Shown here in pieces: positions 17,601 to 27,046 of a stretch of DNA of 64,000 nucleotides; position 1 is the first letter of the stretch, and each line of letters opens with the position of its first letter. The stretch covers positions 372,001 through 436,000 of the forward strand of contig NZ_WQGO01000002.1 of the NCBI RefSeq assembly GCF_013034685.1. The letters run 5' to 3'. Origin of the DNA: Ruegeria lacuscaerulensis (GTDB lineage: Bacteria > Pseudomonadota > Alphaproteobacteria > Rhodobacterales > Rhodobacteraceae). A program made the translations under genes and the position numbers. The notes beneath the pieces were generated by a model, which ran no database searches, was not told where the DNA came from, and was given only the letters and a program-made list of their open reading frames with translations.

Positions 17601-19110
17601 TATATTTTCCAGACGGTTTGCGCATCGGCAGGCGGCGGACCTCTTCCAGCGTCTGCGCATCATAGACGATCACTGCGCCATCATCCTCCCAGATCGACAC
17701 CAGAGCGTGGCTGCCATCCTTGGTGAACTCCACATGCGCCACGGTCTTGCCGGGGGCAGGGCGCAGGGTCTTCACGATCTCAAGGCTCTGCTTGTCGATT
17801 ACATGCATGACATCCTTGTTAGTGCCAAAGAACACATCGGTCCAGACGTAAGGCGAGTTCTCATGGCTGCGCATGAAGAACCCCGGCCCTTCGGTCTTGA
17901 TCCGTTTGACGGTCTCCCAGCTTTTCATGTCGATCACTGACACCGTGCCATCGGTAAGATGCGGTGTGGCCATAACGGTTGTGTCGCCATGCTGCCATGT
18001 GATGCCCGATCCCAGATGCGGCATGCCCGGCAGGTCCAGATCAGCCACCTTGTGCCCGATTACCAGATCAATCACCTGTCCACCCTTGCCATCGCGCGAG
18101 GCGCCCATAACGTATTCATAGCTCTGGTCGAAAAAGAAATCGTCCAGATAATCCGGCGTGGTGATCTTGCGCACCGGGAACGGGTCAGGATTTTTGAACT
18201 GGCCCTCGATGCGGAAATCATGGCCCAGCCCGAATTGCGGCGGGTTGGCACCGTAGAAGACCTCCCAAATTTCGGGCACGTCTTTCAGCGCCAGCACGAA
18301 GCTTTCACGCGGCGGCGCCTGATACACGGCCGAGACTCGGCTGGGCACACCCTTTTTGCTTTTCACTTCGATAACCGACGCCACCGAAAGATTCTCGGTC
18401 GATAGCAACGTCAACGAATTGGGCAGATAGTTCGCCACGGCTACCCATTTGCCATCGCCTGACATTGCAATGTTGCGGCTGTTCAGGCCCGCGCGCACGC
18501 GCCCCACCTGTTTCAGCGCCCAGATGTCGTATTTCTGCACCCAGCCATCGCGGGACATGATGAACACATAGCGCCCATCGGGGCTGAATTTCGGCCCGCC
18601 ATGCACGGCAAACGGCGTCTCAAACCGGTCCAGAACCTCGAACGTGTCGCCGTCCAGCACGCTGACATGGTGATCGCCGGTCTCAACCGCCAGAGTGATG
18701 TTCATCGGATCACTGTCCCAGATCGGCGCATCGACAGGGACATAGTCATCGTCCAGTGTACGGCTGGCCATGATATCGGCTGCACCCCACTCGGGGTCCG
18801 TCTCCAACGGGGATTTCAACCAACCCGCCAATTCTTCGATCTGCAAGGCATCCAGCTCATGGGCAAAGGCAGGCATCTGAGTGGCCGTGCGTCCTTCGGC
18901 AATCACGGCAGCCACGCGGGGGCCGCGCATCCGTTTCAACGTCTCGGGGATCAGCGCCGGGCCAACGCCGCCCAAGCGGCTCTCGCCATGGCACGAGGCG
19001 CAGTATTCCGCGTAATCCGAAGGCGCGTCAGCCCATGAGGTGCCCGCAAGTAGCAGGGCGCACAGCGCGCTGATTTTCAGAGTGTCAGAAGAATTGATGC
19101 GCCGGATCAT
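17557..19110 (-). CDS. nirN: NirN, cytochrome involved in haem d1 biosynthesis
   Basis: A 517-residue periplasmic protein with a signal peptide (about residues 1-27), a c-type haem domain (CASCH at 37-41) and an eight-bladed d1-type propeller like that of NirS. NirN oxidises dihydro-haem d1 to haem d1 before insertion into NirS. It is assigned as NirN rather than NirS because it lies last in the nirECFDLGHJN order, its cytochrome domain is short, and a separate, better NirS is present. Its start overlaps nirJ by 26 nt. Confidence 0.93.
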   Translation of the reverse strand: MIRRINSSDTLKISALCALLLAGTSWADAPSDYAEYCASCHGESRLGGVGPALIPETLKRMRGPRVAAVIAEGRTATQMPAFAHELDALQIEELAGWLKSPLETDPEWGAADIMASRTLDDDYVPVDAPIWDSDPMNITLAVETGDHHVSVLDGDTFEVLDRFETPFAVHGGPKFSPDGRYVFIMSRDGWVQKYDIWALKQVGRVRAGLNSRNIAMSGDGKWVAVANYLPNSLTLLSTENLSVASVIEVKSKKGVPSRVSAVYQAPPRESFVLALKDVPEIWEVFYGANPPQFGLGHDFRIEGQFKNPDPFPVRKITTPDYLDDFFFDQSYEYVMGASRDGKGGQVIDLVIGHKVADLDLPGMPHLGSGITWQHGDTTVMATPHLTDGTVSVIDMKSWETVKRIKTEGPGFFMRSHENSPYVWTDVFFGTNKDVMHVIDKQSLEIVKTLRPAPGKTVAHVEFTKDGSHALVSIWEDDGAVIVYDAQTLEEVRRLPMRKPSGKYNVWNKITFSEGTSH

Positions 19111-20299
19111 GACGTTTCCCCCGGAATGGCGTCACTTGCAGCCGCTCTAGCGCATCTTCGACACCGATTTCTTGATTGCTCAGGTAACAGGCCGGATCTT
19201 CGGCCCAGGGATCGCCGGTCAGTTGCAAAGCCCGGATACGAGTATTGCCACCACAGACGTCCTTCAACGTGCATGCCCCGCAGCGTCCCTTCAGCGGACG
19301 CGGGCGGGTGCGTAACATGGCGAGCATCGGATCATTGCTGGTCCACAGCTCGGAAAACGGTTTGGTTTTCACATTTCCGACCGTGTAATCGGACCAATAG
19401 GTGTCCGGATGCACGCGGCCCAGATTGTCGATATTGGCCACGCCCAACCCGCTGGAGTTTCCGCCCCAGGCCGCCAGATGATCCCGCACATGGGCGGCTT
19501 TGTCCGCGTCGAACCGCGCGCGCACCCAATTCAGGAAATAGCCTGCATCAGCGTCGTTATTGCCGGTGACGATGTCCAGAGGACGCCGGCCAGACGCCGC
19601 CTCCCACGCACGGTCCAGCAACAGGTCCAAGCCCTTGCGCGTGCGCAGATGTTCGGCATCTTCGCCCCGGTTCTTGTCGCCGCGCCCGGCATAGACCAGA
19701 TGGGACAGATAGAACTTGTCCACGCCTTCGTCGTTGCACAGTTGCAGCAGATCGGGCAGGTGGTGCTGGGTGCCCTCGGTCAGGCAGAAGCGCAGACCCA
19801 CCTTGATACCGCGCTTTTTGCATTCGCGCACACCGCGCAAGGCATCGGCAAAGGCACCTTCAACGCCGCGGAACCAGTCATTCGTGGCGCCGAGCCCATC
19901 TAGTGAGATGCCCACATAGTTGAACCCCACATCGGCGATCATGTCGGCTGTCTCATCGTAAATCCGCGTGCCATTGGTGGACAGCGCCAGCATCGGCACC
20001 AGATCGCGGGCGCGTTTGGCGATGTCGAAGAAATCGAACCTGTCCAGCGGCTCACCACCCGAGAGGATTAGGGCCGGGACGCGAAACTGGCCCAAATCCT
20101 CAAGGGTGACCATGGCTTGAGCGTGACTGAGCTCGCCAGGGAACGCCACATCCGCCGAGACGGTATAACAATGGCGGCATTTCAGGTTGCAGCGCCGAGT
20201 CAGGTTCCAGATCACCACCGGCTTCACCGGGCCGGTGCGGCGCGGGCGTACCGGGGTCGGGGCGACCAGTTGATGCATGTATTCGGTCAGGCGGAACAT
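19085..20299 (-). CDS. nirJ: NirJ, radical SAM enzyme of haem d1 synthesis
   Basis: A 404-residue cytoplasmic protein. The radical SAM cluster is Cys37-X3-Cys41-X2-Cys44 ([11 protein letters not shown]), and a C-terminal SPASM-like Cys set ([13 protein letters not shown] ... DPACY) holds a second cluster. NirJ removes propionate side chains from 12,18-didecarboxysiroheme to make the keto groups of haem d1. It starts five bases after the nirH stop. Confidence 0.95.
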   Translation of the reverse strand: MFRLTEYMHQLVAPTPVRPRRTGPVKPVVIWNLTRRCNLKCRHCYTVSADVAFPGELSHAQAMVTLEDLGQFRVPALILSGGEPLDRFDFFDIAKRARDLVPMLALSTNGTRIYDETADMIADVGFNYVGISLDGLGATNDWFRGVEGAFADALRGVRECKKRGIKVGLRFCLTEGTQHHLPDLLQLCNDEGVDKFYLSHLVYAGRGDKNRGEDAEHLRTRKGLDLLLDRAWEAASGRRPLDIVTGNNDADAGYFLNWVRARFDADKAAHVRDHLAAWGGNSSGLGVANIDNLGRVHPDTYWSDYTVGNVKTKPFSELWTSNDPMLAMLRTRPRPLKGRCGACTLKDVCGGNTRIRALQLTGDPWAEDPACYLSNQEIGVEDALERLQVTPFRGKRHDPAHQFF

Positions 20300-20304
20300 G
20301 GTCC

Positions 20305-20787
20305 TCAGCCTTTCTGTTTCAGGCGCAGCCCAGTCTTTTTCAGGATGCGTGTGGAATAGAGGATATCCTGCGCCCGGCAGGCATCACCCAGGATAGCGGC
20401 AATCTCCGCGCGCTTTTCCTCGACCTCGATCGGGTCCGATCCATGGACCATGGCGAACAGGTTATAGGGCCAGTCGGGCAGGGCGCGGGGGCGTTCATAG
20501 CAATGGGTCACAAAAGCCAGCAGTCCGATCTGCGGGCCCAGATCGGCAACCCGCGTATCCTCGACATCCCAGACGGTCATTCCGTTCGATGTCATGCCCA
20601 ACTTGTAGTGATTGGCCGCCGCGGCAATGCGCCGGATCACGCCACGCGATTTCATATCGGCCAGGCGGAACAGAAGATCGTCTTCTTCCAACCCCAGATT
20701 ATCGGCAACTTGCCTATAGGGAGCGGGAACCAAAGGCAAACCGCCTTGCAGCGCTTCGACAATCTCTCGTTCTTTTGCGTCAATCAT
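20305..20787 (-). CDS. nirH: NirH, siroheme decarboxylase subunit
   Basis: A 160-residue AsnC/Lrp-like protein with an N-terminal winged-helix region and the ligand-binding half ending in [23 protein letters not shown]. Together with NirDL and NirG it decarboxylates siroheme to 12,18-didecarboxysiroheme in the cytoplasm. The start overlaps the nirG stop (ATGA). Confidence 0.93.
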   Translation of the reverse strand: MIDAKEREIVEALQGGLPLVPAPYRQVADNLGLEEDDLLFRLADMKSRGVIRRIAAAANHYKLGMTSNGMTVWDVEDTRVADLGPQIGLLAFVTHCYERPRALPDWPYNLFAMVHGSDPIEVEEKRAEIAAILGDACRAQDILYSTRILKKTGLRLKQKG

Positions 20788-21233
20788 GCTGCTACCCGGA
20801 AACCGATGAAGAATTCCTGAAGTTTGGGAAATTGCAGGACCGTGATCCCGGTATCCCGTTCGATGGCCTCGGCTGCCGTTGCGATCCCCTCGGGCGTCTC
20901 GGTCGCAAGAACGAACCACACGTTCAGCCGGTGCGTACGCTCATAATTATGCGCCACCTCGGGATGTGCATTGACTTTGGTCAGGACGGTTTCGAATTCC
21001 TGCGCAGGCACGGCCATGGCGCAGAGGCAAAAGGCACCACCCATTGCGGCTGCGTCAAAGAAAGGTCCGAACCGGGTTATGACGCGGTCCTCTTTCATGT
21101 GGCCCAACCGGGCCAGCAGGTCGGATTCCTCGATCCCCAACTCGTCGGCAATCGCTGCATAGGGGTGCGAGGTCAGCGGCAGGTCATCTTGCATCCGGTT
21201 CAGGATCGCGCGGTCGGTGTCATCCAGCATCAT
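20784..21233 (-). CDS. nirG: NirG, siroheme decarboxylase subunit
   Basis: A 149-residue AsnC-like protein that begins with a helix-turn-helix (DRAILNRMQDDLPL ... YAAIADELGIEESDLLARL) and carries HNYERTHRLNVWFVLAT, the motif of the NLWFV-type subunits. It is paired with NirH, four-base overlapped at both ends. Confidence 0.93.
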   Translation of the reverse strand: MMLDDTDRAILNRMQDDLPLTSHPYAAIADELGIEESDLLARLGHMKEDRVITRFGPFFDAAAMGGAFCLCAMAVPAQEFETVLTKVNAHPEVAHNYERTHRLNVWFVLATETPEGIATAAEAIERDTGITVLQFPKLQEFFIGFRVAA

Positions 21234-22219
21234 GCGGCCACCTCTTTGGCTTGGATCAACGCACCGGTCTGTTTAAAGCAACGGGTTGAGAACAGAACTT
21301 TGTGCTTGGTTCCCGACAGTTCGGGTAGCGCTGAGGCCCCGGCCAGAATCTCCAGAGCCTCGGTGCGTGAACGCGCATGGATCATGGAATAAAGACGATA
21401 GGGCCAGACGCCTTCGACGGGGTTGCGCTCGTAGCACAAGGTCACACCGGGATGGGCGGCCAGTGCGGGCCCTGCTGTTTCGACCCGTTCGGCGGGCATG
21501 TCCCAGACCACCATCGCATTGGCCGACCATCCGAGTGCGCGGTGGCGCACGATGACGCCCAGCCGGGAAATGATACCAGCCGCGTGCAGAACTCTGATCC
21601 GGTTCATAACCTGAGCGGGATTGCATCCCAGCGCATGTGCCAGCAAAGCATAGGGTTTGGCCACCAGAGGCAAACCGGAACTGAGTGCTTGCAACACGGA
21701 GCGGTCGCCATCCCGCATGACTGAACGGTCAACGCGGCGCGGGCCAGGCACTTGGCGCGCCGCGCCGGACATGCGGAAGCCCAGATCGACGTTGAACGGG
21801 CGCACCAACCGCAGGTCCAGAACGCGTAACCCGGTGCGCCGGGAAATCCGTGCCAGCGTCTCGTTTACATGCGTGCGGTCTGGGCCAGTGGCCACAAACC
21901 ACAGGTTCCACTCATCCTCGCGCTGGTAGTTGTGGTTAACGCCGGGTTCCGCGTCTATCAGCGCGGCCACCTCTTCTAAACGGCTCTCCGGAGCGGCGAC
22001 GGCTGCCAAGGTGCTGGCCGAAACTGCGCCCGGCGCAATTGTAGCTCCAACCCGCGTGATCCGTCCGGTTTTGCGCATCCGCTCCAGACGATCCAGAACT
22101 TCGGATTCTTCCAGACCCAGAGTATCTGCCAAAACCTGAAACGGACGTTCCGTGACAGGAAAATCGCGTTGAAACTCATCCAGCAGGCGGCGATCAATCG
22201 GGTCGGTGATATGTATCAT
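21230..22219 (-). CDS. nirDL: NirDL, fused siroheme decarboxylase subunits
   Basis: A 329-residue protein made of two AsnC-like halves: about residues 1-150 (ends with NHNYQREDEWNLWFVATG, NirG-like) and about 165-329 (ends with CYERNPVEGVWPYRLYSMIHA, NirH-like). NirD and NirL are separate genes in Pseudomonas but fused here, as in Paracoccus and other alphaproteobacteria. The fusion makes a complete decarboxylase unit alongside NirG and NirH. It starts one base after the nirF stop. Confidence 0.93.
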   Translation of the reverse strand: MIHITDPIDRRLLDEFQRDFPVTERPFQVLADTLGLEESEVLDRLERMRKTGRITRVGATIAPGAVSASTLAAVAAPESRLEEVAALIDAEPGVNHNYQREDEWNLWFVATGPDRTHVNETLARISRRTGLRVLDLRLVRPFNVDLGFRMSGAARQVPGPRRVDRSVMRDGDRSVLQALSSGLPLVAKPYALLAHALGCNPAQVMNRIRVLHAAGIISRLGVIVRHRALGWSANAMVVWDMPAERVETAGPALAAHPGVTLCYERNPVEGVWPYRLYSMIHARSRTEALEILAGASALPELSGTKHKVLFSTRCFKQTGALIQAKEVAA

Positions 22220-22220
22220 C

Positions 22221-23366
22221 TCACAGCCCCGTTTTGTGTGCACGTGCGGTGAAGAAGATGCCGGATGGGCTGTCGGCCTCGATCTCGCGTAGTTTCTCGA
22301 AGCTTTGCGTGTCGTAGACCATGACCTTGTTGGCATCGCGCACGCTGATCCAGACCTCATGTCCGCGCGGAGTGAATTCCATATGCAGCACGGCGGGTCC
22401 TGGTTTGAATTCGTGGATGATCTCTTTGCTGACGCCGTCGATCACCTGAACCGTGTCGTTCAGCGGGTGGGCAAAGTTCACCCAGACCTGCCGCCCGTCA
22501 GGACGTGCCATGGCAAAAACCGGTTGGCCGTGCGTCTGTGTGCGACCGGTCTCGGTCAGGGTGTCGGCGTCGATCCACAGTACCTCGTGATGACCCACGG
22601 CGGGCAGCACGAATTCGCGGCCCGACAGCGCCCAACCTTCCAGATGAGGCATCTTGTAAACTGGCATTTCCTCTTGCCCGCGTCCGTAATTGGGCAGCAC
22701 GCGGATGGGTTCGGGCGTCTCGGCCCACAAGTCCAGCGCAGTCAGACCGTCCTCGCCAAACAGGCCGGTGATATAGGTGCGGCCATTGGCGGTGATCAGC
22801 GCGTCATAGGGGTTTTTGCCCATGTTGGTGATCTTGGTGATCGCCGGGTCACCCTTGGAGAAATCGGCAATCCAGGTCTCGCCCGTGTCCCACATGGTGA
22901 ACACGAACCGGCGGCCAGGCGCGTCGACCAGACCGATGGTTTTGCTGTCGGTGGGGATGTCGGCGACCATCTCCAGCGTATCCGCATCAAAGACCCGCAC
23001 ACCGCCGGGTTCATAGTTGGATACGGCGACCAGTTTGCCATCGTCCGAAATCGCGCCGCCGATGGCGTTGCCCGCCTGCACGACGCGGTTCACGATCTGG
23101 CGGGTGACGATATCAACCTTGGTCAGCCCTCCGTCACGCCCGAACACATAGGCAAAGCGTTCGTCGGGCGAATAGACCAGCGAGGCATGGGACAGGTCGC
23201 CCAGCCCTTCGATCCGGGCCAGCGCGGCGCGGTCGGATTGATCGACCAGCAGGACCGAGCCCTTGGCCCGTTCGATCACAAGGCCCAGATCTCCGGTGGC
23301 TGTGGGTTCGGCCTGCGCCGTGGTCATCAAGAGGGTCGCGGCAAGGGTGAGGATGAGGTGTTTCAT
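22221..23366 (-). CDS. nirF: NirF, haem d1 biosynthesis protein
   Basis: A 381-residue protein with a signal peptide (about residues 1-19) and a d1-type beta-propeller with no cytochrome domain. NirF is needed in the periplasm for haem d1 synthesis and may act as a dehydrogenase or carrier of the d1 precursor. Its start overlaps the nirC stop by four bases. Confidence 0.93.
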   Translation of the reverse strand: MKHLILTLAATLLMTTAQAEPTATGDLGLVIERAKGSVLLVDQSDRAALARIEGLGDLSHASLVYSPDERFAYVFGRDGGLTKVDIVTRQIVNRVVQAGNAIGGAISDDGKLVAVSNYEPGGVRVFDADTLEMVADIPTDSKTIGLVDAPGRRFVFTMWDTGETWIADFSKGDPAITKITNMGKNPYDALITANGRTYITGLFGEDGLTALDLWAETPEPIRVLPNYGRGQEEMPVYKMPHLEGWALSGREFVLPAVGHHEVLWIDADTLTETGRTQTHGQPVFAMARPDGRQVWVNFAHPLNDTVQVIDGVSKEIIHEFKPGPAVLHMEFTPRGHEVWISVRDANKVMVYDTQSFEKLREIEADSPSGIFFTARAHKTGL

Positions 23367-23737
23367 TGGGTCTCCTGTTGCAACAGGTAACGGGCGATCC
23401 ATTCGGCTTCTTCTTCACTGATCAAGGGTCGCCATGGGGGCATTGCGGTGTCTGGGATGCCGTCAAGGATCACGCCTGTCAGAATTTCGGCGTCATAGTG
23501 TTCAAGATTTTGAGGTCGGAGATCGGGCCCAAGTCCACCTTTTAGCGACAGCCCGTGGCACGAGCCGCAATCTTGGTGGACCAGCCGTTTCAGGGCGTTG
23601 GGGTCCAGCGTGTCGGCGGCAAAGGCGGTTGTGGCCACAAGCACGGCGGTTGTCAGAGCGGCGCGCGCGGTCCAGCCTGCACTGCGGGTCGTCGCGACGT
23701 CGCGAAACCCTGGTCGGCGATGGGCGAGACTAGCCAT
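23363..23737 (-). CDS. nirC: NirC, c-type cytochrome of the nir operon
   Basis: A 124-residue monohaem cytochrome with a long N-terminal signal (about residues 1-40) and one haem site (Cys57, Cys60, His61). The distal Met is probably in TAMPPWRP. NirC donates or accepts electrons in the periplasm for haem d1 maturation (with NirF/NirN) or for NirS. The start at 23737 overlaps the nirE stop by 8 nt. Confidence 0.85.
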   Translation of the reverse strand: MASLAHRRPGFRDVATTRSAGWTARAALTTAVLVATTAFAADTLDPNALKRLVHQDCGSCHGLSLKGGLGPDLRPQNLEHYDAEILTGVILDGIPDTAMPPWRPLISEEEAEWIARYLLQQETQ

Positions 23738-24491
23738 GTGCTTGCTCCAACAGCTCTGCCAAAGGCTTTTCGGCATAAAGCGAAACCACTTTGCCGATGA
23801 TGAACAGCGTAGGCGCTTTCAGATCAGCCTCGCGCACATCCGCCGCCAACCGATCCAGCCGGGACACCATGCGGCGCTCATTCGGGGTCGTCGCTTTGCC
23901 GACAGCCAGAACCGGGGTTGATCCGGGCAGGTTCTCGGTCATTAGGCCTATGGCGATCTGGCCGATATTGGCGACGCCCATATAAACAACCAATGTCGAG
24001 TCCGGGTCGGCCAGCCGTTTCCAGTCAAGATCCAGCACCTTGTCGGCCTGCCGGTGCCCGGTGACATATTGCACCGACGTAGCAATCCCGCGATGGGTAA
24101 GCGGCACGCCAGTGGAGCACGATGCCCCCTGCGCCGCCGTAATCCCCGGCGCGTATTCGACAGGAATGCCACGGTCCATCAGATAGGCGGCCTCTTCAGA
24201 GCCACGGCCAAAGATCATGGGATCGCCGCCCTTAAGGCGCGCGACTGTGTGACCGGCGCGGGCTTCGTCGACGAGGATTTCATTGATCCGATCTTGCGGC
24301 ACCGTATGGCATTTGGGCGCCTTACCCACGGGGACTAACCGCGCGCCATCCGCGTGCAGGTTCAAAATATCGGCCGAAACAAGACGGTCGTACACAACCA
24401 CATCCGCTTCCTTCAGCATCCGCAGCGCACGCAGAGTCATCAGCTCGGGGTCGCCGGGGCCTGCGCCAATCAGAAAAACCTTACCGCTCAT
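23730..24491 (-). CDS. nirE: NirE, uroporphyrinogen-III C-methyltransferase
   Basis: A 253-residue SUMT (CobA-like). Motifs are GAGPGDPELMTLRA near the start, VARLKGGDPMIFGRGSEE in the middle and YMGVANI in the C-terminal half. It converts uroporphyrinogen III to precorrin-2 for siroheme and haem d1. It is the first gene of the nirECF-DL-GHJN unit, behind a Dnr-like box 127 nt upstream. Confidence 0.95.
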   Translation of the reverse strand: MSGKVFLIGAGPGDPELMTLRALRMLKEADVVVYDRLVSADILNLHADGARLVPVGKAPKCHTVPQDRINEILVDEARAGHTVARLKGGDPMIFGRGSEEAAYLMDRGIPVEYAPGITAAQGASCSTGVPLTHRGIATSVQYVTGHRQADKVLDLDWKRLADPDSTLVVYMGVANIGQIAIGLMTENLPGSTPVLAVGKATTPNERRMVSRLDRLAADVREADLKAPTLFIIGKVVSLYAEKPLAELLEQAHG

Positions 24492-24611
24492 GTGCTAACT
24501 CGCTTGATCTGAATGTAGTCGGAACCCGGAATCGCGCTGCGTGTCTGGGACGTTGCTGGGCAGGCCGGGCGTGTCTTGCCCCAAGGTTCCCGCATTCTCG
24601 GCCGCCTTGCC

Positions 24612-24625
24612 TTGACTAAAGTTAA
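24612..24625 (-). promoter_or_regulatory. NnrR/DNR-type box upstream of nirE
   Basis: TTGAC-TAAA-GTTAA, followed on the plus strand by GGAGC exactly as in the norC box. The centre is 127 nt before the nirE start, farther than in the other units. GAACCT (minus strand, 24589-24584) is at the spacing expected for a -10. It abuts the terminator of the nirS unit, marking nirE as a new transcription start. Confidence 0.6.
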
Positions 24626-24652
24626 GGAGCGCGGGATTTGCGCCCGCGCTCC
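24626..24652 (-). terminator. terminator stem-loop after the cupredoxin gene
   Basis: The arms GGAGCGCGGG and CCCGCGCTCC form a perfect 10-bp GC-rich stem with a 7-nt loop. It lies about 30 nt past the cupredoxin stop and is followed on the minus strand by TTAACTTTAG. It probably ends the nirS-NirT-cupredoxin transcript. Confidence 0.7.
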
Positions 24653-24680
24653 TTTGTTCTGCCTGCATGGTTGCCTCGGC

Positions 24681-25082
24681 TCAGGGTTCGACGGTGATCA
24701 TTCCGATCATGTTCTGTGTCTCCCAATGCGGTCCGCACAGGTAGTCCTGCGGGCCGGGGGTGAGGAAGGTCAGATCAACCGATTCCTCGGGGAAAAGCCG
24801 GTCGCTTTCGGGCTCGCTGCCATCTTTCAGCAACACCGAATGGCTGGTGCGCTTGTCCACATTGACCCAGCGCACCGTGGTCCCGGGTTTGACCGTCAGG
24901 TCGACCGGGCAGAAGGTGTATTTGTACATCAACACCACCTCGGCATCCTCGACCGCGGATGAGGGCTGGCCGAACAGCTCGACATAGCGGTCTTCGGCTT
25001 CGGCGCAGAGTTCGGCAGTGTCATCCGCCCATGCGGGCGCAGCCAGAAGCAGCAGGGCGGGAAGAAGGTGTTGGGGTTTCAT
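24681..25082 (-). CDS. exported cupredoxin in the nirS operon
   Basis: A 133-residue protein with a signal peptide (residues 1-19, Ala-Trp-Ala) and a single type I copper fold. The ligands are read as His81 (TSHSVLL) and Cys116, His119 and Met125 (YLCGPHWETQNMIGM), the plastocyanin/pseudoazurin order. It is probably a periplasmic electron carrier between quinol-linked cytochromes and NirS, NorCB or NosZ. It is the third gene of the nirS unit. Its sequence does not look like classical pseudoazurin: the N-terminal region contains an extra acidic helix with a Cys (AELCAEAEDRYVELF). Confidence 0.82.
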   Translation of the reverse strand: MKPQHLLPALLLLAAPAWADDTAELCAEAEDRYVELFGQPSSAVEDAEVVLMYKYTFCPVDLTVKPGTTVRWVNVDKRTSHSVLLKDGSEPESDRLFPEESVDLTFLTPGPQDYLCGPHWETQNMIGMITVEP

Positions 25083-25109
25083 CGTCCAAATCTCCTCTTC
25101 TTTGGGGAA

Positions 25110-25130
25110 GGGGCCGGATCGTCCGGCCCC
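25110..25130 (-). terminator. stem-loop between the NirT fusion and cupredoxin genes
   Basis: GGGGCCGGA-TCG-TCCGGCCCC, a perfect 9-bp stem with a 3-nt loop, just after the NirT-fusion stop codon. No T-run follows, so it is more likely a processing or 3'-protection structure than a full terminator. Confidence 0.55.
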
Positions 25131-25136
25131 TGCCGT

Positions 25137-26921
25137 TTACTGTTTAACCACGTTGATGAACGCGCTGTCGTCGTCTAGCGCCAGGCTGGTATCCAGCGTC
25201 ACGTGGTGGAACCGGGCGGCGGCAAAATCATCGTGGATTGCAAAACCGACGGTGTAGGTTTTGCCTGCTTCCAGTAGCACATCCCCCGGTGCGCCCGAGT
25301 TCAGCGGACGGGTAAAGACCACCGTCCACATTCCGCCGTCCAGGCTGGCCGAGGCGGCAATCTCGCCGTCATTGACCACGCGTTGCTCCAACAGATAACC
25401 GTTGCTAGCGCTGCCATCGGCATAGACGCGCATCAAGTCCAAATAGGTGCCATCAGCCAGATATTGCTCGATCTGTTCAGCCGCGTGCAGCTTGTCCCAA
25501 CCACCCAGAGGCTTGCCCCGGCGGCCTTTGGTGTCGATCTCGGTCCGGCTTTCACTGATATACTTAGTCACTGTGTCCTGAGCGGCCAGACGGCCCGAGA
25601 CATCCGCATTTGCTGCAATCTCCTCGGCGCCCGGATCAAAGGGCATATAGGTGTTGTCCGCGTGGCACGAGGCCCAGCAACCCACCTGATCGCCCATTTC
25701 GATACCGGTGCCGGTGATCATCATGGCCACCTTGATCTGGTTGTCGGGGTCCATCTTTCCACCATCCACGAACGGGGCAGGGCTGTGGCCCGCATCCGGC
25801 CATTGCAGGCGGATATAGAGGTTCTCATCATCATGGGCCGCCTGCACGGTTGCGTCGATCACACCGCGTTTTCCGGGGATCGGTGTCGGTTCAAGCTCTC
25901 CCCCGGCAACAATCTTGTTGCCGATCGCGTCCAGCTCGGCGGCGTGACAGGTCGTGCATTTGTCGCCGCCCTTGGTCAAAGGCCGTGCGCCCCCATGTGA
26001 TCGACCATTCTGCACCCATTCGAACGAGGCTTGACCCGGATAGAACAGTTTCATGTCAGCGCTGGCGACCGCATTCCAGTCGATATTCGTGCCGACATCG
26101 CTGCCACCCTCAGCGGGCGCGGCGGCCTCTTCGCCAGCGGCTTTGGCCCGTTCCTCGGCCACAGCTGCATCTACAGCTGCTGCGATCTGGGCCTGCACCG
26201 CCTCTTGCTGCGCAACACGTGCAGCTTTTTCAGCCTCAGCCTCTGCCGCCTCTTTGGCTTCGATCCGTTCCAGACTGGCCAGATATTCAGCCGGTATCTC
26301 GCGGATAAAGGCCGGGTTCGGCGCCTCGAGTTCTTCCAGATACTCCTCATCCGCCCGATCACGGGCATCCGAGTGGGCAATCCCCTTGTGGCAGTCGATA
26401 CAAGTCTGACCCACGGTCATCGCGTTCAAGTGCTGCTGCCGTGCGCGGGGTTTCTGGAACTCGGGCATCATGGATTCGAAATCGTGGCAGTTACGGCACT
26501 CGCGCGAGTCGGTGGCCTTCATCCGTTCCCACTCGTTCATCGCCAGATGCACGCGCTTGGCTTCGAATTTCTCGCGCGTGTTGATGGTACCGACCATCTT
26601 GCCATACAGCTCTTTAGACGCCTTGATCTTGCGGATGATCTTGTGCGTCCAGTCCTTCGGCACGTGGCAATCGGAACAGACGGCGCCGACGCCTGAACGG
26701 TTCACGTCGTGGATCGTTCCGGTGTATTCTTCGTAAACGAAATCGCGCATCTCGTGGCACGAGACGCAGAATTCCTTGGTGTTGGTCGCTTCCATGGCGG
26801 TGTTGAACCCGCCCCAGAAGATGATGCCGCCGACAAAGGCCGCGGCGATTCCAGCCACGGGCATTCCCCACAGGAAATACCGGCGCCAGATTGGTTTTTT
26901 CTTTTCCGGTTCGGAGGTCAT
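25137..26921 (-). CDS. NapC/NirT tetraheme fused to a haem-binding dehydrogenase-type domain
   Basis: A 594-residue membrane-anchored cytochrome. One N-terminal helix (about residues 15-38) leads into a NapC/NirT domain with four CXXCH sites (52-56, 82-86, 142-146, 174-178). An Ala/Glu-rich predicted coiled coil (about 215-270) follows. The C-terminal part (about 280-594) has a fifth CXXCH (322-326) and CWASCH (415-420, three residues between the Cys), then a beta-rich region resembling the ethylbenzene-dehydrogenase-related haem-binding family. NirT/NapC proteins oxidise quinol and reduce periplasmic partners. Directly after nirS, it is the best candidate for the quinol dehydrogenase feeding NirS, by-passing bc1. 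The whole fusion is in one uninterrupted frame. Confidence 0.85.
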   Translation of the reverse strand: MTSEPEKKKPIWRRYFLWGMPVAGIAAAFVGGIIFWGGFNTAMEATNTKEFCVSCHEMRDFVYEEYTGTIHDVNRSGVGAVCSDCHVPKDWTHKIIRKIKASKELYGKMVGTINTREKFEAKRVHLAMNEWERMKATDSRECRNCHDFESMMPEFQKPRARQQHLNAMTVGQTCIDCHKGIAHSDARDRADEEYLEELEAPNPAFIREIPAEYLASLERIEAKEAAEAEAEKAARVAQQEAVQAQIAAAVDAAVAEERAKAAGEEAAAPAEGGSDVGTNIDWNAVASADMKLFYPGQASFEWVQNGRSHGGARPLTKGGDKCTTCHAAELDAIGNKIVAGGELEPTPIPGKRGVIDATVQAAHDDENLYIRLQWPDAGHSPAPFVDGGKMDPDNQIKVAMMITGTGIEMGDQVGCWASCHADNTYMPFDPGAEEIAANADVSGRLAAQDTVTKYISESRTEIDTKGRRGKPLGGWDKLHAAEQIEQYLADGTYLDLMRVYADGSASNGYLLEQRVVNDGEIAASASLDGGMWTVVFTRPLNSGAPGDVLLEAGKTYTVGFAIHDDFAAARFHHVTLDTSLALDDDSAFINVVKQ

Positions 26922-26995
26922 ATCCAGTCTCCGTTATGGCTTTCTTTTCTGGCCCTGGGTGTCAGGCCTGTGGATTTTGATGAGAAGTCAAACGA

Positions 26996-27026
26996 AGAAA
27001 GGGCGGGCGAGGGGCCCGCCCTTTCT
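26996..27026 (-). terminator. large stem-loop between nirS and the NirT fusion
   Basis: AGAAAGGGCGGGC and GCCCGCCCTTTCT form a perfect 13-bp stem with a 5-nt loop, starting about 20 nt past the nirS stop. The minus strand continues TTCGTTTGAC, a weak T-tract. It probably attenuates read-through or protects the nirS 3' end, so nirS mRNA would exceed that of the cytochrome behind it. Confidence 0.65.
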
Positions 27027-27046
27027 GGTGTTTGGTGCTGAACCCG

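Noticed and set aside
17557-19110. A second nirS
   Set aside because: The short cytochrome domain and the position last in the haem d1 gene order fit NirN; the bona fide NirS is at 27047-28723.
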